64,000 nt of DNA from Riemerella anatipestifer ATCC 11845 = DSM 15868 (GTDB lineage: Bacteria; Bacteroidota; Bacteroidia; Flavobacteriales; Weeksellaceae): NCBI RefSeq assembly GCF_000252855.1, contig NC_017045.1:1-64000 (forward strand), given 5' to 3'. Both the position numbers and the translations under genes were made by a program. Shown here one piece after another: positions 26,074-34,753 of the stretch. Numbering within the stretch: position 1 is the first letter of the stretch; every line of letters starts with the position of its first letter. The notes under the pieces are model-generated. The model saw only the letters and a list, made by a program, of their open reading frames with translations, was not told the DNA's origin and ran no database searches.

Positions 26074-26328
26074 ATGTTTGTAGCAAGTGTATCAGATTTT
26101 AGGAAAGACATTAAAAGTTATTTCGACCGAGTGACGAAAAACTTTGAAACTTTAATCATCAATCGTGGAAAGGATTCAGGCATTGTCGTGATGTCTTTAG
26201 ACGAGTATAATTCTTTAATGGCAACGAATCATGAACTCTCATCAAAGAAAAACGAAATGAGACTTGATACTGCTATTGAAAAACTTAAAAAAGGTTCTTC
26301 TTTTCAAAAAGAATTAATTGAAGAGTGA
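26074..26328 (+). CDS. YefM/Phd-type antitoxin
   Basis: 84 residues. N-terminal Phd/YefM fold: VSDFRKDIKSYFDRV, then LIINRGKDSGIVVMSLDEYN, the classic pattern of this DNA-binding antitoxin family. The C-terminal helix carries charged residues that would neutralise the toxin. It overlaps the toxin start by 4 bases (ATGA type). Cassette 27. Confidence 0.9.
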   Translation: MFVASVSDFRKDIKSYFDRVTKNFETLIINRGKDSGIVVMSLDEYNSLMATNHELSSKKNEMRLDTAIEKLKKGSSFQKELIEE

Positions 26329-26585
26329 TGAAATATGTTTTTGTAGACGAATCTTGGGAGGATTATTTATACTGGCAAAAAATTGATAAGAAGAAACTAA
26401 AGAGAATTAATGATCTACTCAAAGACATTTCAAGAAATCCATTTGAGGGCATTGGCAAGCCTGAACCTCTAAAGCATAAATATTCCGGTTTTTGGTCAAG
26501 AAGAATTGATGATGAGCATAGACTGATTTATAAATTTGAGGACGACCAAATATTAATAGCAAAGTGCAGATTTCATTATGATTGA
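26325..26585 (+). CDS. YoeB-type mRNA interferase toxin
   Basis: 86 residues, the YoeB length. Motifs: DESWEDYLYWQKIDKK, NPFEGIGKPEPLKHKYSGFW with SRRIDDEHRLIYKF, and the C-terminal CRFHYD, where the catalytic Glu, Arg and His of YoeB are found. It cuts mRNA at the ribosome and is held by the YefM-like partner. Confidence 0.93.
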   Translation: MMKYVFVDESWEDYLYWQKIDKKKLKRINDLLKDISRNPFEGIGKPEPLKHKYSGFWSRRIDDEHRLIYKFEDDQILIAKCRFHYD

Positions 26586-26592
26586 GAATTAC

Positions 26593-26791
26593 TGCATACA
26601 ACATAGTATTTGCAAAAGGCGGGGTTAAGTGCAGAATTGAAAACTTGGGAATATTTATCCGCTTCTGCTTTTCCGTATTACTTTTTTGAGTAAATTAGCA
26701 ATACGGAAAAAGCATTCGCTACGGTTGGTTGAAATTGAACTATTGGTTCAATTTAGTCCGCCCTTCGCAAATACTTTTTCCGTTAGCTCTC
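26593..26791 (+). repeat. attC-like site 28 (type B)
   Basis: Left box TGCATACAAC; the cassette 27 start is GTTGTCTGCA, one mismatch in ten. The same left box would pair perfectly with the start of the terminal cassette (GTTGTATGCA at 40543). Right box GTTAGCTCTC. Confidence 0.9.
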
Positions 26792-26809
26792 ATTTTTCAT
26801 AAACACGTG

Positions 26810-26839
26810 TTGATATTTTGAAATAAATACGTATATTTG
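26810..26839 (+). promoter_or_regulatory. Promoter of the second PIN toxin-antitoxin pair
   Basis: TTG 26810-26812, spacer 19, TATATTTG 26832-26839, 18 bases before the antitoxin ATG. Confidence 0.75.
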
Positions 26840-26856
26840 CTAAAAAAGAAATTAAG

Positions 26857-27111
26857 ATGAATACAAAATTAACTTTAACAATAGAGAAAGAGATTATTGA
26901 AATAGCAAAAGAATATGCAAAAGGTAAAGGACAAAGTCTTTCTGAGATGGTAGAAAATTACTTTAAGTTTGTAACTGTAAAAAGAGTTGATATGAAAGAA
27001 AAAGAACTTTCTCCCAAGGTAAAAAAACTTAGAGGAATTATAAAGACTGATAAAAACTTTGATTACAAGCAAATTCTAACAGAAGAACTTTCGAAAAAAT
27101 ATGGACTATAA
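26857..27111 (+). CDS. Antitoxin of a PIN-domain toxin (DUF6364-like)
   Basis: 84 residues, related to the antitoxin at 22414: TKLTLTIEKEIIEIAKEYAK then SLSEMVENYFKF, a ribbon-helix-helix DNA-binding start. The tail NFDYKQILTEELSKKYG would contact the toxin. It overlaps the toxin gene by 11 bases. Confidence 0.85.
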   Translation: MNTKLTLTIEKEIIEIAKEYAKGKGQSLSEMVENYFKFVTVKRVDMKEKELSPKVKKLRGIIKTDKNFDYKQILTEELSKKYGL

Positions 27112-27532
27112 ACTTTTTGTAGACTCAGATGTAGTTATTGATTTCTTTACGGACAGAGAGCCTTATGTTAACCCTGCGAGTGAACTTTTTGAACTTAATG
27201 AACAAGGGAAAGTAAAACTGTTTTTGTCGGCTGTAAGCATCAATAATATTTACTATATAGTTAGAAAGTTTTTAGGTCATAAAAAGACGCTTGAAGTAGT
27301 TGAATTGTTAACAGAGATGACAGAGATTGTTGGGACAACGAAAAAGGAAATAATACAAGCGTTAAGTAATGACTTTACAGATTATGAGGATTCTATTCAA
27401 TACTCTTCAGCCTTAACCATTAAAGATTTGGATGCAATTATCACGCGGAATGTAAAAGACTATAAAAATTCATCGATTGCTGTTATGACACCATTAAACT
27501 TTCTGAAAATGAAAGAAAAAAACGAGAGCTAA
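27101..27532 (+). CDS. PIN-domain ribonuclease toxin (VapC-like)
   Basis: 143 residues. PIN motifs DSDVVIDFFTDREPY (N-terminal Asp cluster), SNDFTDYEDSIQYSSAL and IITRNVKDYKN. Related to the toxin at 22659. The TAA stop (27530-27532) lies inside the left box of site 29. Cassette 28. Confidence 0.87.
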   Translation: MDYKLFVDSDVVIDFFTDREPYVNPASELFELNEQGKVKLFLSAVSINNIYYIVRKFLGHKKTLEVVELLTEMTEIVGTTKKEIIQALSNDFTDYEDSIQYSSALTIKDLDAIITRNVKDYKNSSIAVMTPLNFLKMKEKNES

Positions 27533-27661
27533 CAAGGTATTGCTGCAAGCGGGGGATATTTGCATTTTAGAAAATTTTGTTTACCTTTGAAGTATGGTAT
27601 TTTAGTTGAAGTTGGGTGCTAAGAAGCCCCGCCTTCGGCAATACCCTGACCGTTAGCGGTA
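27524..27661 (+). repeat. attC-like site 29 (type A)
   Basis: Left box GAGAGCTAAC is the perfect complement of the cassette 28 start GTTAGCTCTC, and also encodes the last two codons and stop of the toxin. Right box GTTAGCGGTA. Confidence 0.9.
27560..27589 (+). promoter_or_regulatory. Promoter inside attC-like site 29
   Basis: TTG 27560-27562, spacer 19, TACCTTTG 27582-27589. Confidence 0.66.
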
Positions 27662-27699
27662 ATGTTAACAGAACCTTAAAATAAACTATTAAAAATAAA

Positions 27700-28158
27700 A
27701 TGGAAAATTTACAAGAACGTATTTTAAAAATATTTAGCGAATTCAAAACGCCTGTAAATGGTATATTGATGCCACAAAGTATTGAAAGCAGAATAAGTAA
27801 ATGGGATAGACGTTCTCAAGATGAAGCTTCAAACGCACTAAATGAATTAATTTCAAATGGATACGTTGGAACAAGCGGGCATTGGTTAACACTTACTCAA
27901 AAGGGATATGATTTTTTAAATCAAGGTTTGTCAATTGAAGACACAGAAAATGTCATATTAGAGTTTCTTAGAAAACGAAATTTAGGTGTTGGACACGTAA
28001 TTATGGAAAATTGGTTTATTAGTTTACAAAATCAAATAGAAAGATTTCATTTTGATAACTTCAACGTAGCTTTAAACAATATATTAAATAAAGGATATAT
28101 CGAACAAAGAGATAATGGAATATTTTTGACACAAAAAGGTTACGATAAGTTATATTAA
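27700..28158 (+). CDS. Tandem winged-helix-like protein of unknown function
   Basis: 152 residues built of two similar halves: each ends in a wing-like unit (LTLTQKGYDFL near residue 70; IFLTQKGYDKLY at the C-terminus) preceded by a helix and NELISNGYV or NNILNKGYI. This resembles small wHTH modules. No partner domain. Could be a transcription factor or a structural wHTH; unknown. Cassette 29. Confidence 0.7.
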   Translation: MENLQERILKIFSEFKTPVNGILMPQSIESRISKWDRRSQDEASNALNELISNGYVGTSGHWLTLTQKGYDFLNQGLSIEDTENVILEFLRKRNLGVGHVIMENWFISLQNQIERFHFDNFNVALNNILNKGYIEQRDNGIFLTQKGYDKLY

Positions 28159-28164
28159 AACACT

Positions 28165-28370
28165 ACCGCTAACATCGGTTTTGCGAAATGGCGGGTTAAG
28201 AGAAATATTGAAAGTTTTTGCATTTTTATCCGCAACAGCTTTTTATATTTCCTTTTTTTTTTTTAGTTTAGTAAATATAAAAAGCTGTTGCTCAAGTTAG
28301 TGCAAAATTGAAAGTTTAGGCTTCCAAATCCGCCACTCTCGCAAAGCCGCGGCTCGGCTCGTTAGCGGTA
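28165..28370 (+). repeat. attC-like site 30 (type C arms, long internal stem)
   Basis: Left box ACCGCTAAC matches the cassette 29 start. Internal stem CAGCTTTTTATATTT/AAATATAAAAAGCTG is unrelated in sequence to type B stems but in the same place; loop motif TAGTTTAG (28264-28271). The right box follows CGCGGCTCGGCTC instead of the usual spacer. Right box GTTAGCGGTA. Confidence 0.85.
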
Positions 28371-28405
28371 ATTATAACTGACGACACCCAACAAACAAAC
28401 AGACA

Positions 28406-29173
28406 ATGAACACAGAAAAAATATTTGACGAAAACGGACGTGGGTTTACTCGAGTTTTTTCCACTGACAAAGTTGAACTAGTTAACCCCGTAAAATATTA
28501 CAAGACCTTTGAACTTGAGAAACGAGCCATTTCTTTACGGGACCTACTATATGCAAAATATCCCTTTTTAACTTCGCAATTGGACGACAATTTTTTTGTA
28601 AAAAAAGCAGAAGAAATGCTAGTTGGATTTTTTGAAAAATTTGAGCAGACAAAAGTTCACGATAACTTTATACAGCTACTAAAGACAACTCGAAAGAAAG
28701 ACCAAGAAACTTTACTTAAGGGAATGACATTAAATCCAGACGAATTAATGTCACTTATTTTCAAGTCATATAACGACTTTGGTTTTTTATACAGCAAATA
28801 TCTTTTTGAAAATTTACCTAATGGCCTGGAAGGCAAAAAACTACCCAAACTTTTTCATATTAAAGAAGATGGAACAATTCACAAAGTAGGTGAAACTGAT
28901 TTGACAGATGGAGAACTAAAAAATGTGATTGAACACCGAAAGGTAATTGTTTCTCATTTCTTCGAGAAGGATGACTTTTGGCACTGCTTCTTTTTAACAT
29001 ACAACAGTATTGGTGGTAAAGAAAATTGGAAAAACGGACAAGCCCACTTTCATTACATCTCAAGTTCTTTTGGAATTTCAAAAGCTGACTTCATTGAAAG
29101 TGTGCGAACAGGTAAATATAAATCAACATCAATCCACATTGATTTGCTAGATTATGGCAATCAAACCGAATAA
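28406..29173 (+). CDS. Unknown protein, first gene of a two-gene nuclease cassette
   Basis: 255 residues, no signal peptide, not recognised. Acidic-basic mixed, mostly helical N-terminal half; the C-terminal half has HCFFLTYNSIGGKENWKNGQ and AHFHYISSSFGISKADF, conspicuous His/Trp residues. It is followed 20 bases later by an Mrr-like nuclease gene in the same cassette, so the two probably act together. Cassette 30. Confidence 0.7.
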   Translation: MNTEKIFDENGRGFTRVFSTDKVELVNPVKYYKTFELEKRAISLRDLLYAKYPFLTSQLDDNFFVKKAEEMLVGFFEKFEQTKVHDNFIQLLKTTRKKDQETLLKGMTLNPDELMSLIFKSYNDFGFLYSKYLFENLPNGLEGKKLPKLFHIKEDGTIHKVGETDLTDGELKNVIEHRKVIVSHFFEKDDFWHCFFLTYNSIGGKENWKNGQAHFHYISSSFGISKADFIESVRTGKYKSTSIHIDLLDYGNQTE

Positions 29174-29193
29174 TAAAATCAATACTCTTTAAT

Positions 29194-30012
29194 ATGGAAT
29201 GGAAAGAATACGAAGAAATCACTAAGTACATATATGAAACACTTGGAGCAGCAAACGGTGTTAAAATTGAGTGCCACGGAAATAATTGCAAAGTAACAGG
29301 CAAGTCAACAGTTGTACATCAAATTGACGTATTGACAAGCCATTCTGACGGACTTCATTCTTATAAAACTGCTGTTGAATGCAAATATTGTGAGCAGACA
29401 ATAAATAAAGACATCATAATGAAAGTTGCTGAAATTGTAGAAGATGCAGGACTGAATAAAGGTGTAATAGTGTCAAAAAATGGGTTTACTCCAGATGCAA
29501 TATCATTTGCTAAATACAAAAACATTGGGCTCATTGAATTAAGAGAACCTAATGAAGATGATTGGAAAGGCAGAGTGAAAAACATACAGATAAATATGAA
29601 TATGCTATTGCCTCAAATAAATGGATTAGAACTTTTAGTATCAAAGGAAACAAAATCTACTTTAAAGCCAGGGTCAATAAGGGTCGAATTTTTAGACATT
29701 AAAAAAACAGATGGAAGTGTTGAAAACATAGAAAAATACATTAATGAATTCAATAACGAACTGTGTAAAAAGGAAGAAAACGAAGTCTTAGAAAAAGTCT
29801 TCACCTTTGATACAGGTACCGTATTGATTTATAAACCTACGGGTGAAGAAACTGAAATTAGTGGAGTTAAGCTGAATGGAATACTAAGAATTGCAAAGGA
29901 AACAATAGAAATTAAAGGAGAAGACCATATCTATATGATTATGAAATCTATATTTGAAGACAAATCTTATACGATAACAAAAGACAAGAAAATAAATGAA
30001 CGACAAAAATAA
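29194..30012 (+). CDS. Mrr-type restriction endonuclease domain protein
   Basis: 272 residues. The N-terminal 120 residues carry a PD-(D/E)XK core of the Mrr type: QIDVLTS (Asp), AVECKY (Glu-x-Lys), then KVAEIVEDAGLNKGVIVSKN and the Mrr-like GFTPDAISFAK. The C-terminal 150 residues are unfamiliar. Mrr enzymes cut modified DNA; here a defence function together with the gene at 28406 is inferred. Confidence 0.83.
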   Translation: MEWKEYEEITKYIYETLGAANGVKIECHGNNCKVTGKSTVVHQIDVLTSHSDGLHSYKTAVECKYCEQTINKDIIMKVAEIVEDAGLNKGVIVSKNGFTPDAISFAKYKNIGLIELREPNEDDWKGRVKNIQINMNMLLPQINGLELLVSKETKSTLKPGSIRVEFLDIKKTDGSVENIEKYINEFNNELCKKEENEVLEKVFTFDTGTVLIYKPTGEETEISGVKLNGILRIAKETIEIKGEDHIYMIMKSIFEDKSYTITKDKKINERQK

Positions 30013-30014
30013 CT

Positions 30015-30151
30015 ACCGCTAACAGCAGTTTGGCAAAATGGCGGGTTCAGTACTTAATTGAACATTTGGTTTTCAAATGAACATTAGTGCTAAATTGAAA
30101 GTAAGTGCCTCAATACCCGTCACTTCGCCAGGATGCAAAACGTTATCTATA
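30015..30151 (+). repeat. attC-like site 31 (type C)
   Basis: Left box ACCGCTAAC matches the cassette 30 start. Near twin of site 15. Right box GTTATCTATA. Confidence 0.88.
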
Positions 30152-30166
30152 ACCATACTAAACACA

Positions 30167-30727
30167 ATGAAGAACTTAATCTCAATTTTAGTTATATTTT
30201 TGATAATATTAAATTCTTGCGCAGATAAAAATTCAGAGATGAAAATTGAATCAAGTACTGACAAATTTATCTTTTTTGAACCTGCTGATTTAGGAGCTTT
30301 TGGTTCAAAAACAAGACTAATTATTTATGTAAAATTTGATGAATGTGGAGAATGGGGAGGACACGAAGAAAACTTTGAAGTTTTCTCGAAACGAGATAAG
30401 CAATTTTATGTAAAATATAAAAGAACTAAAGTTGATTGCGATAAAGTTGGAGAGCTGTACGGGAAACCTGAATTCCAACAGCCTGATAAAGAATTGGAAT
30501 TTAAACTAACAGAAAAAAACATTATTGCTATTAATAATTATTTATCCAAACTACTTAAAAGTAAAATTTCTGAACGTTTCCCAGGATACTCAGGTCGAAA
30601 TTTTGGAGTAATGAAATCTGATTCAACGCTTATTATTGATGTATATGATAGAAGTGAAGAGAATTTAAAAAATTATAATACATTATTAAATTCTTTAAAA
30701 ATCGAGGAAGTTAATTATGAATATTGA
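30167..30727 (+). CDS. Lipoprotein of unknown function
   Basis: 186 residues from ATG 30167, just after the right box; the longer frame from 30077 lies in the site. Lipobox FLIILNSC at about residues 11-18. The body CGEWGGHEENFEVFSKRD has paired Cys and acidic residues; not recognised. Cassette 31. Confidence 0.76.
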   Translation: MKNLISILVIFLIILNSCADKNSEMKIESSTDKFIFFEPADLGAFGSKTRLIIYVKFDECGEWGGHEENFEVFSKRDKQFYVKYKRTKVDCDKVGELYGKPEFQQPDKELEFKLTEKNIIAINNYLSKLLKSKISERFPGYSGRNFGVMKSDSTLIIDVYDRSEENLKNYNTLLNSLKIEEVNYEY

Positions 30728-30737
30728 TTGAAATGGC

Positions 30738-30936
30738 TACAGATAACATAGTATTTGCAAAAGGCGGGTTTAAGGTGTTGAATTGAAAAGCAGAAATATT
30801 TATCCGCATATGCTTTTCAATTCAACTTTTTTTAATAATTTAGTTTCATTGAAAAAGCATCTGCTATGGTTGGTCGAAATTGAACGAAAGGTTCAATTTA
30901 GTCCGACCTTCGCAAATACTTTTCCCGTTAGCAGAA
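30738..30936 (+). repeat. attC-like site 32 (type B)
   Basis: Left box TACAGATAAC; the cassette 31 start is GTTATCTATA (one mismatch). Right box GTTAGCAGAA. Confidence 0.9.
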
Positions 30937-30987
30937 ATTTTACTCAAAACATCGAAAGTTAATATTAACCTATTTACTAAATTAAGT

Positions 30988-32043
30988 ATGCCAAAAAATT
31001 ACTCTTTATTAGTTGAGAGCCTCCAAAAGAGGTCTAATCCTGACAATATAATACTAGAAAAGTCTCTTTCTAATGAATTGTCGACTATTAGATATAATGA
31101 TATTCTTCGTTATATAACTTTAGCAATGAATGGTGTGGAACAATCATATACAGAACGAAGTAAAGAAGCAGGGGAAAGAGTTAAAAATCACTTGAAAGAA
31201 ACATTGAATGATGTTGTTTATAGATATCAAGGTTCTGTAATGACGAATACCCATATTAAAGGTAATAGTGATATTGATTTATTAGTAATTACAGATAAGT
31301 TTTACACTTTTGATAGAGCGGGAATAGAAAAAACTTTAAGTGATTTCAACCAAACTTATTATCTTAATCAGATTCAAATACAAAGACTCAAAAACGAATT
31401 ATCAGGAGGAGGTTATAGTACAGCTTTAGAGGATTTAAGAACCAATCGATTAAAGTCTGAGAAGAAATTAAAAGATGTTTATGATATATGTGATATAACA
31501 CACGCAAAAGCAATAAAAATTACAAACCAAAGCTTGAAGAGAGATGTAGATATTGTAATTGCTAATTGGTATGATAATGTTAATTCTGTAATTAATGGTA
31601 AAAATTCTGATTATAGGGGAATACAAGTTTATAACAAAGACACAAATTCAAAAGGAAAACAAGATTATCCATTCCTAAGTATTAAAAGAATTAATGAGCG
31701 TAGTTCTGACACTAACGGAAGATTAAAAAAGATGATAAGATTTTTAAAAAATGTAAAAGCAGATAGTGGAAAAGAAATTAATTTATCTAGTTTTGATTTT
31801 AACGCTATTTGTTATGATATAGATGTGAAAATATATAAAAATTTGAGCAAATATTTTTTAGTTCCAGTTATCTATAACCAATTACTCAGATTAGTAACTA
31901 ACGAAACTTTGGCGAATAATCTAAAGTCCGTAGATGAGCACGAATATATTTTCAGAGATAAACCAGAAAAATACAAGTCATTAGGACTACTATTAGAAGA
32001 AGTTACAGTTATTTACTTAGATTTAAAACCCCAGCTATTATAA
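30988..32043 (+). CDS. CD-NTase (CBASS cyclic-dinucleotide synthase)
   Basis: 351 residues from ATG 30988; the in-frame extension to 30880 is site sequence. Nucleotidyltransferase motifs: GS at residues 81-82 in RYQGSVMTN, the metal-binding DID at 94-96 in GNSDIDLLV, and the third Asp in [11 protein letters not shown] near 185-187. This is the CD-NTase pattern of CBASS antiphage systems, where phage infection triggers cyclic-nucleotide synthesis. Synthases paired with STING effectors typically make cyclic di-GMP. The TIR-STING gene follows with a 1-base overlap. Cassette 32. Confidence 0.87.
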   Translation: MPKNYSLLVESLQKRSNPDNIILEKSLSNELSTIRYNDILRYITLAMNGVEQSYTERSKEAGERVKNHLKETLNDVVYRYQGSVMTNTHIKGNSDIDLLVITDKFYTFDRAGIEKTLSDFNQTYYLNQIQIQRLKNELSGGGYSTALEDLRTNRLKSEKKLKDVYDICDITHAKAIKITNQSLKRDVDIVIANWYDNVNSVINGKNSDYRGIQVYNKDTNSKGKQDYPFLSIKRINERSSDTNGRLKKMIRFLKNVKADSGKEINLSSFDFNAICYDIDVKIYKNLSKYFLVPVIYNQLLRLVTNETLANNLKSVDEHEYIFRDKPEKYKSLGLLLEEVTVIYLDLKPQLL

Positions 32044-32993
32044 TGAGAAAGAAAAGAATTTTTATAGGTTCGTCTAGCGAAGAACTTGATTTGGCTAGTG
32101 CTGCCAAGAGCATTCTTGAGCTTGAAAAAGAGTTTGAAGTAACTATCTGGAATGAGGATGTATGGGAGAAAGCCGTTTTTAGATTAAATAATAGTTATTT
32201 AAATGATTTAATTAGAGCAACTTTACAGTTTGATTTTGGAATCTTAATAGGAACAAAGGATGATAAAGTCGTTTATAGAGGAAATGAAGAGCTACAACCT
32301 AGAGATAATATTTTGTTTGAACTTGGATTATTTATTGGAAGATTAGGTTTAAATAATTGTGCTTTCTTAATAGATAAAGACATAAAGCTATTGTCTGATA
32401 TTAAAGGTATTTCTTTAGCAAGATTTAATCGTGGTGATTCATCATCTTTTACTAAAGCAATAACACAAGTAAAAGATTTATTTAAAAATCAGGTTGATTC
32501 AGGAATTAATTTCTTTCCATCTTCCACTTTGGCTGCAGTATATTATGAAAATTTTGTAAAACCTACTTGTCTACATATAATTCAAAATGGTGGTATACAA
32601 GATGATGACGGAACAAAATATGAAAATTCTACTATTAAGATCATTATACCTCAGAAGCTTACGACTGATGTTAATAGCCAATTTCAAACATTAAAGAAAA
32701 GTTTTCAAACAAAAAAACTAACTTTTGACTATTTAGGAAGACCACGAAATATAGATGTGGAAACTTTAATTCAAGATGGAAAATTATATGTTATTGATTT
32801 TCCAACTGTTTTATCTGGGATAAATTATGCTATTTCAAATCTTCTGCCGAATGATTTCAACTCAATGTCAGATGATTATGAATTAATTTTGAATAGAGAG
32901 TTTGATAGATTTATTTATACATTGAATAAACTCGCACTTAGAGATGGATACAACAATTTAATTACTGTAATAAATGAAAAAGACATTAAATAA
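32043..32993 (+). CDS. TIR-STING effector of CBASS
   Basis: 316 residues, no membrane segment. Residues 4-130 form a TIR-like domain of the Cap12 type: [15 protein letters not shown], then [16 protein letters not shown] with the likely catalytic Glu at 93. TIR domains of this kind degrade NAD+. Residues about 157-316 look like a bacterial STING fold: [19 protein letters not shown] begins the dimer helix, followed by strands with TIKIIIPQ and a [13 protein letters not shown] lid-like loop. Ligand binding would make filaments that activate TIR and kill the infected cell. STING assignment rests on pattern memory and domain order. Confidence 0.8.
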   Translation: MRKKRIFIGSSSEELDLASAAKSILELEKEFEVTIWNEDVWEKAVFRLNNSYLNDLIRATLQFDFGILIGTKDDKVVYRGNEELQPRDNILFELGLFIGRLGLNNCAFLIDKDIKLLSDIKGISLARFNRGDSSSFTKAITQVKDLFKNQVDSGINFFPSSTLAAVYYENFVKPTCLHIIQNGGIQDDDGTKYENSTIKIIIPQKLTTDVNSQFQTLKKSFQTKKLTFDYLGRPRNIDVETLIQDGKLYVIDFPTVLSGINYAISNLLPNDFNSMSDDYELILNREFDRFIYTLNKLALRDGYNNLITVINEKDIK

Positions 32994-32997
32994 AACT

Positions 32998-33198
32998 TCT
33001 GCTAACAAGGGTTTGGCGCAATGGTGGGTAAAGTGCTGATTTGAACTTTGAGTAATTCTATTCCGCCTACGCCATTTTTATTTGCTTTTTTTAATATATT
33101 AGCAAATAAAAAATGGCTTCGGCTACTTTGGGTGATAGTTTAAAGGTTGAATCCTTCAAATTCCGCCACTGACGCCAAGCCCCAAACCGTTAGCAGAA
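32998..33198 (+). repeat. attC-like site 33 (type D arms, long internal stem)
   Basis: Left box TCTGCTAAC matches the cassette 32 start GTTAGCAGA. Internal stem GCCATTTTTATTTGC/GCAAATAAAAAATGGC, loop motif TATATTAG (33095-33102). Right box GTTAGCAGAA, identical to that of the cassette before. Confidence 0.87.
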
Positions 33199-33222
33199 AT
33201 TTTAAACAAAACTCGTCATAAA

Positions 33223-33861
33223 ATGAAAAATCTGATAGTATTATTATTTCTAACTTTCTTTTCAAGCTTGACCTTTGGGTAATTTAAAAGTGTTCAAGAC
33301 AGTTTAGACTATATGGAACACTATGGAAAATATTTTGACTGTAAATATGAGAAAGGAAATGTTTTAATTGTGAGGAAAAAAGGGAAGACAATTGATCCAA
33401 TGAAAAGTTGGAGCCCAACAAAAGAAGGATTTGTGTTGAGAATAGAAGGTGCATATGATTTAGAATTCTCTAACGGAAAAAGATATAGGACTGGTATTAT
33501 AAAAAATATTACAAAAGACTCTATTTTTCTCACAACGACTTTAAATGAAAACTCTGCAAAATTTGAAGGTGTAGAATTTGAAATCCATAAATATGCTTTA
33601 AAGGATATAAAAATTGCAAGATTTATTAATGATAGAAGTCTTGGAATATATTCAAAGAAAAAAATAGATAACAATGATTATGAAGTTTTTGCTCAAGAAG
33701 TTGATAAAGCGAAACTTTGTCCTGCAGTACTGACATTTCCGAAAAGAAACAATGAAGTTAAAGTCTGCCCATATTACCTAACTGCCCAAGGTTACGATAT
33801 ACTTTACGAAACAAATGGCTTTATAGATTATATGCAATATCCTGTAAAGTGGGGAGATTAA
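33223..33861 (+). pseudogene. Secreted protein with a TAA codon in the signal peptide
   Basis: ATG 33223 opens a signal peptide (NLIVLLFLTFFSSLTFG) stopped by TAA at 33280-33282; the frame stays open and continues to 33861. CAA to TAA would explain it (the family motif would be FGQ). The downstream ATG at 33313 would give a 182-residue cytosolic version. Body: YDLEFSNGKRYRTGIIKNIT and a Lys/Tyr-rich tail; not recognised. Cassette 33. Confidence 0.72.
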
Positions 33862-33867
33862 ACAACT

Positions 33868-34064
33868 TCTGCTAACATAGTATTTGCAAAAGGCGGGGAG
33901 GAGTAATGAATTGAAAAGTAGAAATATTTATGCGCTTCTGCTTTTCCGTATTACTTTTTTTCTTAATTTAGCAATACGGAAAAAGCATCCGCTTCGGTTG
34001 GTCGAAATTGAACGAAAGGTTCAATTTAGTCCGCCCTTCGCAAATACTTTTTCCGTTGTACGAC
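33868..34064 (+). repeat. attC-like site 34 (type B)
   Basis: Left box TCTGCTAAC matches the cassette 33 start. Right box GTTGTACGAC, the same as that of cassette 7. Confidence 0.9.
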
Positions 34065-34099
34065 ATTTAACATGAACTCACCTCTAAAAAATATTAAAA

Positions 34100-34453
34100 A
34101 TGAAAAAACTTTTAAAATTATTATTTTTTGTGCTAATCACTATGTCGACGGTAGGGTGCCTGAGGGAAAGCGAAGAAAAGGATAAAATTTCCATTGTTAC
34201 TGCGACGGTACACCATCAGTATGCTGACTTAAAAATCCCTCCGTTTTTTGATACAGTTGTAAAAGGACTGAAAATAAAAGAATCAAACTTTACCGAATGG
34301 ATTGTAATTACAGGTATTGAAGGATTTACATACGAAGAGGGTTTTGAATATGAGCTTAAACTTCAAAAAACTTATTTGTCCAACCCTCCTCAAGATTCTC
34401 CAAGTAATATAACATATAAACTTATTGAAATTTTATTGAAGAAGCAAAAATAA
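34100..34453 (+). CDS. DUF4377-like lipoprotein
   Basis: 117 residues. Lipobox MSTVGC at about residues 15-20. The C-terminal part EGFTYEEGFEYELKLQKTYL, NPPQDSPSNITYKLIEILLK matches the DUF4377 pattern, a small domain in Bacteroidota lipoproteins. Role unknown. Cassette 34; it is followed by a truncated recombination site. Confidence 0.78.
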   Translation: MKKLLKLLFFVLITMSTVGCLRESEEKDKISIVTATVHHQYADLKIPPFFDTVVKGLKIKESNFTEWIVITGIEGFTYEEGFEYELKLQKTYLSNPPQDSPSNITYKLIEILLKKQK

Positions 34454-34454
34454 C

Positions 34455-34464
34455 ATCGTACAAC
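34455..34464 (+). repeat. Truncated attC-like site: left box only
   Basis: ATCGTACAAC is the complement of the cassette 34 start GTTGTACGA, but the next bases (GGCAACATTTAAG) are not a site. A deletion has removed the rest of the site and the start of the next cassette. Confidence 0.7.
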
Positions 34465-34488
34465 GGCAACATTTAAGATACTGACTAA

Positions 34489-34728
34489 ATGAAATTTATC
34501 GATATTTATAAAAGAATTTTACCATTGTGGGGAACTGAAATACATTTTCAAGACGCAAATTTAGTGGGTAATAATGGCATGCACTCAATTCAATTCTATA
34601 AAAAATGGAATGAAGTGGAAAACAACGTATCTGAAGACGATAAATTTGGAGATTTAATGGTTTGGACAATGTTTCAAATTTTCCATAAAACCACTATTAA
34701 TAAAATTAAGCAAAATATTTCACATTAA
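34489..34728 (+). CDS. Small hypothetical protein, possibly a gene fragment
   Basis: 79 residues, no signal peptide. N-terminus FIDIYKRILPLWGTEIHFQD; ends TINKIKQNISH. It sits in the deleted zone between a lone left box and a gene missing its start, with no recombination site of its own. It may be the remainder of a larger gene. Not recognised. Confidence 0.45.
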   Translation: MKFIDIYKRILPLWGTEIHFQDANLVGNNGMHSIQFYKKWNEVENNVSEDDKFGDLMVWTMFQIFHKTTINKIKQNISH

Positions 34729-34753
34729 ATCCAATTGAGGTTGATAAAAGCGT

